Part shown: positions 58,099-64,000 of the stretch, piece by piece
Position numbering within the stretch: position 1 is the first letter of the stretch
How the letters are laid out: every line of letters begins with the position of its first letter
Origin: Amnibacterium sp. CER49
GTDB taxonomy: Bacteria; Actinomycetota; Actinomycetes; Actinomycetales; Microbacteriaceae
Direction of reading: 5' to 3'
Length of the DNA: 64,000 nt
Assembly: GCF_029846255.1 (NCBI RefSeq)
Contig: NZ_JARVWQ010000002.1
Location: forward strand, 310,001 to 374,000
Made by a program: the position numbers and the translations under genes
The notes under the pieces: model-generated
What the model was told of the DNA's origin: nothing
The model's database searches: none
Seen by the model: only the letters and a program-made list of their open reading frames with translations

Positions 58099-58227
58099 TC
58101 AGGCGGCGGACGGCAGCGCGAAGGCGCCGCAGAACGAGCAGCGCCAGCCCATGATCGTCGCGGTCATGCGGGTGCCGTCGGCGAGGCAGCTGGGTACGTC
58201 GGGGGTTCCGTGAACGTCGTCGGTCAC
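58099..58227 (-). CDS. Tiny cysteine protein B (42 residues), paralogue of A
   Basis: The reading frame runs from GTG 58227 to TGA 58099. Its core, S-C-L-A-D-G-T-R-M-T-A-T-I, then G-W-R-C-S-F-C-G, is a close match to protein A next door. GATGCT lies 6 bases before the GTG and no ribosome-binding site is seen. The conserved A-D-G-x-R-M-T-A-T-I-x-G-W-R-C-x-x-C-G string in two copies shows that both are real genes. Confidence 0.7.
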   Translation of the reverse strand: MTDDVHGTPDVPSCLADGTRMTATIMGWRCSFCGAFALPSAA

Positions 58228-58289
58228 GGGTCCAGCATCGCACCGTTCCGCGGATCCACCGGCAGGCTTGCGCGGCGCGCCGCAGGTCG

Positions 58290-59438
58290 CTAGCGCGTGC
58301 CGAGCAGACCGGTGCTCGCGGGGTGCGGCGCGGTCACCGGCGCCGGCACGTGGAGGGTGGCGCTGCGCCGCGAGACGGGTGCCGCGCCGCCCCGGGTGCC
58401 GGTGACGACGACGGCGAGGTCGGCGCCCGCGTCGGCATCGGTCACGGCGTGGTCACGGCCGGTCGCACCCGGGATCGGCGCGCCGTCCCGGAGCCACTGG
58501 AAGGCGAGGGAGGCGTCGCGGGGGTGCCAGGTGCCGGGCGCCGCGAGCAGGTCGCCGCCGACCGCGGCGCGACCGGTCACGAGCGGGGCGGGTCCCGCTG
58601 TCGGCTGCGGGCAGGCGAGGTCCCCGTCGAGCTCCGGGGTCACCCACTGCACGACCGTGACGACGCCGCCCCGGGTCAGCGGCGCGGACGTGCAGTGCGC
58701 CCGGGCCTCGGCCGCGGTCGTCGCGCCCGACAGCCAGTCGGGGAGCCCCTCGAGCTCGGCGGGCATGTCGCCCCCACCGGTGATCGTCGTCCACTGCCGG
58801 TGCGTCGAGTAGAGGCCGACCCCGCCGCCGACGCGCTGCAGCAGCGCGGCCATGCCCTGGAGCACCGCCGTGTTCGTGCGGGTGTTCCAGCTCCAGGTGT
58901 TCATCGTCTCGACGTCGAGCCACCAGAACCGCTCGGCCGGGTCGCTCACGCCGCGGGCGAAGGCGTCGTCGGCCGCGATCGACCAGCCGTACACGTAGGC
59001 GCAGGCCGCGTCCTCGGCGCCGGTGCACCGGCCGCGGGGGTTCTCGACCGCGGCGCCGGTGCGGGTGCGGTCGGACCGCGGCCACCAGGAGCCGAGCTGC
59101 CCGGGGTTCGCGGTGTTCACGTACACGGCGGCGCCCGGCTGACCCGTGGCGCCGGACGAGAGGTCGGCCCAGGCGAGCTCGTCGGCGAGGCACGGGTTCG
59201 TCGAGGTGCCGATGCCGGCGTTCACCCCGACCACGGCGAACGCCTGCCCGGACGGCAGGGGCGTGCCGCACTGCGGGAACGAGACGTCGTAGCCCTCGGC
59301 GTCGAGGTGCGGCGCGACCGCCTGCTCCACCGCGGCGGCAGGGGAGCGGGGCGCGGCCTCGACCGCGGCCCGCGGCAGCACCCCGAGCGCGGCGGCCGCG
59401 AGGACGGCCGCGAGCGCGAGCACGGCGCGGCGGACCAT
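58290..59438 (-). CDS. Secreted GH25-like protein with Ig-like C-terminal domain (paralogue B)
   Basis: This 382-residue exported protein has a signal peptide (residues 1-28), a barrel domain with G-Y-D-V-S-F-P-Q-C, V-Y-V-N-T-A-N-P-G and W-W-L-D-V-E-T, and an Ig-like module (L-A-F-Q-W-L-R-D-G-A-P-I) at the C-terminus. It matches paralogue A (52723-53820) along its whole length. It may act on the cell wall or be a non-catalytic surface protein. CATACT lies 6 bases before ATG 59438. Confidence 0.82.
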   Translation of the reverse strand: MVRRAVLALAAVLAAAALGVLPRAAVEAAPRSPAAAVEQAVAPHLDAEGYDVSFPQCGTPLPSGQAFAVVGVNAGIGTSTNPCLADELAWADLSSGATGQPGAAVYVNTANPGQLGSWWPRSDRTRTGAAVENPRGRCTGAEDAACAYVYGWSIAADDAFARGVSDPAERFWWLDVETMNTWSWNTRTNTAVLQGMAALLQRVGGGVGLYSTHRQWTTITGGGDMPAELEGLPDWLSGATTAAEARAHCTSAPLTRGGVVTVVQWVTPELDGDLACPQPTAGPAPLVTGRAAVGGDLLAAPGTWHPRDASLAFQWLRDGAPIPGATGRDHAVTDADAGADLAVVVTGTRGGAAPVSRRSATLHVPAPVTAPHPASTGLLGTR

Positions 59439-59444
59439 CAGAGC

Positions 59445-59450
59445 AGTATG
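59445..59450 (-). promoter_or_regulatory. Leaderless-type -10 box (CATACT) for GH25-like paralogue B
   Basis: CATACT ends 6 bases before ATG 59438. Confidence 0.4.
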
Positions 59451-59554
59451 CGGGCGACCTCCCCGCCCGACCGGTCGCCCCGCCGCGCCAGGCCGCCGGA
59501 GTCGCGGCGCTGCCCTGCCGCGTCCGGCCGGGAAGCGGTGTCGGGACCCGGCCC

Positions 59555-59560
59555 TAGCGT
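59555..59560 (+). promoter_or_regulatory. Leaderless-type -10 box (TAGCGT) for sbcD
   Basis: TAGCGT lies 7 bases before ATG 59568, with no ribosome-binding site. Confidence 0.5.
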
Positions 59561-59567
59561 TCCCCGC

Positions 59568-60710
59568 ATGCGCCTGCTGCACACCTCCGACTGGCACATC
59601 GGCCGCACCTTCCACACGCACAGCACCCTCGAGCACCTCGGCGCGGTGCTCGGTGCGCTCGTGACCGCGGTGCGCGAGCAGTCGATCGACGTGGTGCTCG
59701 TCGCCGGCGACGTGTTCGACTCGGCTGCCCCCTCGACGGCGGCGATCGAGCTGTTCCAGTCGGCGCTGCAGGGCGTCCGGCACGCGGGCGCCCAGGTCGT
59801 GCTCACGAGCGGCAACCACGACTCGGTCACCCGGCTGGGGCTCCACGCCGAGTGGCTCGGCGCTGCCGGCATCCACCTCCGCACCCGCTGGCAGCGGCTC
59901 GACGAGCCGGTCGTGCTCGGTGACGACGACGGCGAGGTGCTCGTCTACGGCGTGCCCTACCTCGAGCCGTCGCTGCTGAAGCACGAGCACCCCGACCGGC
60001 GACTCGCGAGCCACGAGGACGCGCTCCGCTTCGCGATGGACCGGGTGCGCGCCGACGCGGCGGCTCGCGGCGGTCGCAGCGTCGTGCTCGCGCACTGCTT
60101 CGCCGCGGGCGTGCCCGCGGGCGACGTCGAGCGCGACATCAGCCGCGGCGGCCTCGACCTCGTGCCCGCGTCCGTCTTCGACGGCGTCGACTACGTGGCG
60201 CTCGGGCACATCCACGGCCGCGCGGTGCTCAGCGACACGGTGCGCTACTCCGGGGCGCTGCTGCACTACTCGTTCGGCGAGGCGGGCAAGCCGCGCGGCG
60301 GCTGGGTCATCGATCTCGGCGCCGACGGGGTGCGGTCGGTCGACTGGCTCGAGCTGCCCGTGCCGCGGGCGCTCCGGGTGCTCGAGGGGCCGCTCGAGCG
60401 GCTCCTCGGCGATCCCGCTCTCGACGCGGCCGCCGACTGCTGGGTGAAGGCCGTCGTCACCGACCGGGTCCGGCCCACCGACGGCATGCGGCTGCTCCAG
60501 CGCCGCTTCCCGCACTGCGTCGCCTTCGAGTGGCGCCCCGAGCAGGTCGACGACGGCGGCACCGCCACCTACGCCGAGCGGGTGCGCGGCCGCACCGACA
60601 CCGAGATCGTCGCCGACTTCCTCGCGCTCATGCGAGGCGGTGAGGGGCCGAGCGAGTTCGAGCAGCGGCTCGTCACCGACCTGCTCGCGGCCGGCGAGGG
60701 AGCCGCGTGA
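59568..60710 (+). CDS. sbcD: Exonuclease SbcD (Mre11-like)
   Basis: This 380-residue metal-dependent nuclease subunit has phosphoesterase motifs D-W-H-I-G, A-G-D-V-F-D, S-G-N-H-D-S, A-H-C-F and G-H-I-H-G. Together with SbcC it opens hairpins and trims double-strand ends during repair. The start lacks a ribosome-binding site and lies 7 bases after TAGCGT. The stop overlaps the sbcC start by four bases (GTGA). Confidence 0.96.
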   Translation: MRLLHTSDWHIGRTFHTHSTLEHLGAVLGALVTAVREQSIDVVLVAGDVFDSAAPSTAAIELFQSALQGVRHAGAQVVLTSGNHDSVTRLGLHAEWLGAAGIHLRTRWQRLDEPVVLGDDDGEVLVYGVPYLEPSLLKHEHPDRRLASHEDALRFAMDRVRADAAARGGRSVVLAHCFAAGVPAGDVERDISRGGLDLVPASVFDGVDYVALGHIHGRAVLSDTVRYSGALLHYSFGEAGKPRGGWVIDLGADGVRSVDWLELPVPRALRVLEGPLERLLGDPALDAAADCWVKAVVTDRVRPTDGMRLLQRRFPHCVAFEWRPEQVDDGGTATYAERVRGRTDTEIVADFLALMRGGEGPSEFEQRLVTDLLAAGEGAA

Positions 60711-63631
60711 GGATCACGCGGCTCGAGCTCGCCGGGTTCGGCCCGTACCGCGAGCCGCAGCAGGTCGACTTCCGCCGCTTCGACGACGACGGCATCTTCC
60801 TGATCACGGGGCGCACCGGGGCGGGCAAGTCGAGCATCCTCGACGCGATCTGCTTCGCCCTCTACGGCGAGGTGCCCCGGTACGACGGCCGCGACAAGCA
60901 GGTGCGCAGCCAGCACTGCCTGCCGGAGGACGGAAGCGAGGTGGTGCTCGAGCTCGTGCTCGGCGACGCCGAGTACCGCATCCGCCGCACGCCGCGGTAC
61001 GAGCGGGCGAAGCGCACGGGCCGCGGCACGACGACGGCCGAGCCCGAGGCGTCGCTCGCGGTGCGCGACGGGGACGGCTGGCGGCCGATCGCCACGAAGC
61101 CGCGCGACGTCGGCATCGAGCTCGCCGCGATCCTGCCGATCCGCAGCGACCAGTTCCTGCAGGTGATCCTGCTCGCGCAAGGACGCTTCCAGGAGTTCCT
61201 GCTCGCGCCCACCGACCGGCGGCGTGCGCTCCTGCGCACCCTGTTCGGCACCGACCGCTTCGAGCGCCTCGAGCTCGACCTGCTCGAGCGGCGCCGCGAG
61301 CTCGGGCAGCAGGTGGCCGACGCGGCCCGCGAGGTGGCGCTGCAGGCCGGAGGCGTGGCCGCGGCCACGGGTCTCGACGCGCCAGCCGAGCCGACGGCCG
61401 GCTGGTTCCGGGGCGCGGTCGACGGCGCGGCCGCCGCCGCGACGACGGCCGCCCGCGAGGTCGACCGCGCCCGCGAGGCCGAGCGCGCCGCCGCGGCCGC
61501 GGCGGCAGAGGTTCTCCGGCTGCAGGGCGTGCAGCGCCGCCGCGACGACGCGCAGCAGCAGCTCCGCCGCCTCGACGAGGCGCGGCCTGCGGTCGACGCC
61601 CTCCGCGAGCGCCTGCAGGCCGCGGCACGCGCCGCGACGGTCGAGCCCGCGCTCGCTGCAGCCGAGCTGGCGGAGCGCGAGCTGCGCGCGGCGGAGGAGG
61701 AGCACACGGCGGCCGCCGCGGCGGTACCGAAGCGCGACGACCCCGACGACCTGCTCACGCTCCTCGGCGCCCTCGAGCACCCCGCCGAGCTCGAGCGACG
61801 GCTGCCCGACCTGCGGAGGCGCTGCGCCGACGCCGAAGGCCGCGTGCTGCAGGCGGCGGCGACGGTCACGCAGCGCGAGCAGGCGCTCGCCGATCTGCCG
61901 GCTCGCCTCGTCGCGGCCCGCGCGGCCGCCCGGGTCGCCGCCGACGCCGCGGCCGACGAGCCCGCCGCCCGCGGCGCGGTCGCCGATGCCGAGCGGGCGC
62001 TCGGCGCCGCCCGGCGGGCCGAGGGTCTCGCCGCGAGACTCAGCGAGGCGGAGCGCGCCGAGGCCGCGGCGGCCGCCGAGAGCACCCGGGCGACGCGGTC
62101 GGTCGAGCACCTCCTCGCGAGGCGCGTGCAGGGGCAGGCGTTCGAGCTCGCCGCTGCCCTCGTGCCCGAGCAGCCCTGCCCGGTGTGCGGATCCGCCGAG
62201 CATCCAGCCCCTGCGACGACCGGCGTCCCGCCGGTGCTGCCGGCCGATGTCGAGCAGGCCCGGCACGCCGCGACACGGGCGGCTCGCGCGCTCGAGCAGG
62301 CGGGTGAGCTCGTGCGGGGGGCCGAGCGCGAGCTCGCCGCGGCCCGGTCGGCCTCCAACGGCGGCGCGGTCGCCGACCTCGCGGATGTCCTCGCCGCGGC
62401 GAACGCCCGGCTCGAGGCCGCCGGTGCCGCCGCCGCCGAGCGCGACCGCCTCGACGCCCAGGTGCTCGGCCTCGAGACCGAGGCCGAGCGCGGCCGCGAC
62501 GACCTCGATGCGGCCCGAGCGACGCTCGCCCGGGCCGAGGCCGAGTGCGCCGCCGCTCGGGCCGAGGTCGCCGCCGACGCTGCTGCGATCGACGACGCGC
62601 GCGGCGAGGCCGCGTCGGTCGCCGACCGGGTCGTCCTCGTCCGCGACGCGCTCGCCCGCCTGCGCCGGCTCGAGACCGCCGAGCGCGCGCTCGTCTCGAC
62701 GCGGGGCGCGGCCGAGCGCGCCACCGCCGAGCGCGCCGCACGCCTCGCCGCGGCCGGCTTCCCCGATGCCGGCTCGGCGCGGGAGGCCGCGCTCGACGAC
62801 GGCGCCAAGGCGCTCGCCGGCGCCCGCATCCGCGCGGCGGACGACGAGCGCGCCGCCGCGCAGGCCGTGCTCGCCGAGCCCGAGGTCGCCGCCGCGCCGG
62901 ACGACGCGGTCGATCCCGAGCCGGCGCTGCTCGCCGGCGAACGGGCCCGCGCGGCGCTCGAGGCGGCCTCGGCGGAGTCGGGGCGGCTGCGCGGCATCGC
63001 CGACGACGTGGCCGCGACGGCGAGACGGGCGGTCGCCCTGCTCGCCCGCACCGAGGCGCAGCAGCAGCAGTACCGGGCGATCCGCGACCTCGCGGCGACG
63101 GTGCACGGCGACGAGCCGAACACGCGCCGCATGCGGCTCGAGACGTACGTGCTCGCGGCGCAGCTCGAGCAGATCCTCGCGGCCGCGAACCTGCGGCTGC
63201 AGCGCATGACCTCGGGCCGCTACAGCCTCGACCTCGACGACGAGCGGCAGCACCGCAACGTCGAGACCGGGCTCGGCATCGGGGTGCGCGACGCGCACAC
63301 CGGGCAGGTGCGGCAGGCCGTCTCGCTGTCGGGCGGCGAGATGTTCCTCGCCTCGCTCGCCCTCGCGCTCGGGCTCGCCGAGGTGGTGTCCGCCGAATCC
63401 GGCGGCGTCTCGCTCGACACGCTCTTCGTCGACGAGGGCTTCGGCTCGCTCGACGGCGAGACGCTCGACGTCGCGATGACGGCGCTCGACGACCTCCGGG
63501 CGGGCGGCCGCACCATCGGCCTCATCAGCCACGTCGAGTCGATGCAGGAGCGCATCCCCGCCAAGCTCGCGGTCGAGGTGCAGCCGGGCGGCGACAGCCG
63601 CATCGTGCAGGGCGCCCCGGTGGCGGTCTGA
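60707..63631 (+). CDS. sbcC: Exonuclease SbcC (Rad50-like SMC ATPase)
   Basis: This 974-residue ATPase has Walker A in G-R-T-G-A-G-K-S-S at the N-terminus, long Ala/Glu/Arg-rich coiled coils, and the zinc hook C-P-V-C near residue 490. The C-terminal signature is S-L-S-G-G-E-M-F, with Walker B L-F-V-D-E-G-F-G-S-L-D. It dimerises through the hook and drives SbcD nuclease activity. The GTG start overlaps sbcD. The coils are highly GC-rich, which produces long spurious open frames on the other strand. Confidence 0.96.
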   Translation: MRITRLELAGFGPYREPQQVDFRRFDDDGIFLITGRTGAGKSSILDAICFALYGEVPRYDGRDKQVRSQHCLPEDGSEVVLELVLGDAEYRIRRTPRYERAKRTGRGTTTAEPEASLAVRDGDGWRPIATKPRDVGIELAAILPIRSDQFLQVILLAQGRFQEFLLAPTDRRRALLRTLFGTDRFERLELDLLERRRELGQQVADAAREVALQAGGVAAATGLDAPAEPTAGWFRGAVDGAAAAATTAAREVDRAREAERAAAAAAAEVLRLQGVQRRRDDAQQQLRRLDEARPAVDALRERLQAAARAATVEPALAAAELAERELRAAEEEHTAAAAAVPKRDDPDDLLTLLGALEHPAELERRLPDLRRRCADAEGRVLQAAATVTQREQALADLPARLVAARAAARVAADAAADEPAARGAVADAERALGAARRAEGLAARLSEAERAEAAAAAESTRATRSVEHLLARRVQGQAFELAAALVPEQPCPVCGSAEHPAPATTGVPPVLPADVEQARHAATRAARALEQAGELVRGAERELAAARSASNGGAVADLADVLAAANARLEAAGAAAAERDRLDAQVLGLETEAERGRDDLDAARATLARAEAECAAARAEVAADAAAIDDARGEAASVADRVVLVRDALARLRRLETAERALVSTRGAAERATAERAARLAAAGFPDAGSAREAALDDGAKALAGARIRAADDERAAAQAVLAEPEVAAAPDDAVDPEPALLAGERARAALEAASAESGRLRGIADDVAATARRAVALLARTEAQQQQYRAIRDLAATVHGDEPNTRRMRLETYVLAAQLEQILAAANLRLQRMTSGRYSLDLDDERQHRNVETGLGIGVRDAHTGQVRQAVSLSGGEMFLASLALALGLAEVVSAESGGVSLDTLFVDEGFGSLDGETLDVAMTALDDLRAGGRTIGLISHVESMQERIPAKLAVEVQPGGDSRIVQGAPVAV

Positions 63632-63668
63632 CCCACCGCCTCCCGGGACGCGACTGCCGTCGGGACCG

Positions 63669-63944
63669 CTAGTGGTGCAGGGCCGGGATGATCAGGTAGA
63701 TGCCGAAGAGCACGACGAGCGCCGAGAGCACGAAGAACACGACGCCGCCCGCGGTGGCCGCGGCGGGGCGGGTCGGGCCCTCGACGTCGTCCATCTCCTC
63801 GTCGCGGGCCGCGCCGGCGGCCGCCGCGCCGACCGGCGGCGTGGCGAACAGTCGGATGGCGGTGGCGAAGAGCGCCACGACGACGCACGCGGCGACGATC
63901 GACGACACGAACACGACCACGAAGGCCAGCCAGTCGATGGTCAT
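63669..63944 (-). CDS. Small membrane protein (91 residues)
   Basis: This protein has two transmembrane helices (about residues 5-32 and 65-85) joined by an acidic, Ala/Pro-rich cytoplasmic loop (R-D-E-E-M-D-D-V-E-G-P). It ends L-H-H. The function is unknown. The ATG overlaps the stop of the upstream gene (ATGA at 63941-63944), so it is translationally coupled to that gene. Confidence 0.75.
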   Translation of the reverse strand: MTIDWLAFVVVFVSSIVAACVVVALFATAIRLFATPPVGAAAAGAARDEEMDDVEGPTRPAAATAGGVVFFVLSALVVLFGIYLIIPALHH

Positions 63945-64000
63945 GCCGTCGCACCCCGCTTCTGCTTGGTCTTGCGCACCCGCACGACGGCGGCGCCCGC
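63941..64000 (-). CDS. C-terminal end of an unidentified gene (cut by window edge)
   Basis: The open frame reads A-A-V-V-R-V-R-K-T-K-Q-K-R-G-A-T-A before TGA at 63941-63943. The basic tail after a hydrophobic stretch suggests the end of a membrane protein. I recall a similar order of an inorganic phosphate transporter followed by a small membrane protein, but twenty residues are not enough to name it. Confidence 0.5.
   Translation of the reverse strand, partial: AGAAVVRVRKTKQKRGATA

Noticed and set aside
60569-63532. Minus-strand open frame of 987 codons opposite sbcC
   Set aside because: It is the shadow of the Ala/Glu/Arg-rich coiled-coil coding region and has no recognisable domain.
1-64000. 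tRNA, rRNA, riboswitch, prophage or insertion-sequence signals
   Set aside because: I looked for tRNA-like cloverleaf ends, terminal inverted repeats with transposase frames, and integrase motifs, and saw none that held up.

Overview
The window is a high-GC chromosomal segment with dense, alternating-strand gene order. There are many GTG starts, 4-base GTGA overlaps and actinobacterial families: Eis-like GNAT, DUF6458, DUF1206, DUF4242, PASTA-less Ser/Thr kinases and F420/FMN split-barrel proteins. This points to an actinobacterium. The small-protein repertoire and the number of secreted single-copy enzymes fit Microbacteriaceae best, but that placement is inference. I saw no rRNA, tRNA, CRISPR array, transposase, integrase, phage gene or replication origin.

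Layout. 0-10 kb: the tail of an ECF-type sigma factor, an FAD oxidoreductase, a two-domain cupredoxin, a VOC protein, a universal stress protein, aminopeptidase N, two small domain proteins (DUF1905, DUF4242), and an efflux pump divergent from its TetR regulator with a visible operator. 10-20 kb: GNAT, a DMT transporter, a secreted papain-like peptidase flanked by two related acidic mini-proteins, and a catabolic-looking cluster (APC permease, carbon-nitrogen hydrolase, histidinol-dehydrogenase-like enzyme, LysR, plus an alpha/beta hydrolase that has lost its catalytic residues). 20-32 kb: a broken GH38 alpha-mannosidase, RlmN, a VOC protein, two hydrolases, a secreted sedolisin-type protease with a large insertion, and a split-barrel/MDR oxidoreductase pair. 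32-45 kb: a secreted M36 metallopeptidase, DUF429, PdxH, FUSC, a glutamine amidotransferase, a conserved secreted protein, a NYN-LOTUS protein coupled to a VOC protein, a secreted BNR/sialidase-like protein, threonine aldolase and an Eis-like acetyltransferase. 45-53 kb: two receptor-type Ser/Thr kinases with repeat-rich linkers around a Bcr/CflA exporter, ApbE and an unusual SGNH-GAF fusion. 53-64 kb: two paralogous secreted GH25-like proteins, a MobA-like nucleotidyltransferase, small membrane proteins, RraA plus GT2, DUF1206, two tiny paralogous cysteine proteins, and SbcDC.

How it works together. Most units are one or two genes. Clear pairs by overlap are permease/C-N hydrolase, FDOR/MDR, RraA/GT2, VOC/NYN and SbcD/SbcC. 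The region is rich in secreted hydrolases from three peptidase classes and in two-gene oxidoreductase units. A recurring start architecture, a TANNNT hexamer 6-8 bases before an ATG or GTG with no ribosome-binding site, indicates that many transcripts here are leaderless. No single large novel system is obvious. The most interesting items are the lineage-specific small-protein pairs, the degenerate hydrolases, the HisD-like cluster with a LysR-type palindrome, and the SGNH-GAF and kinase neighbourhood.
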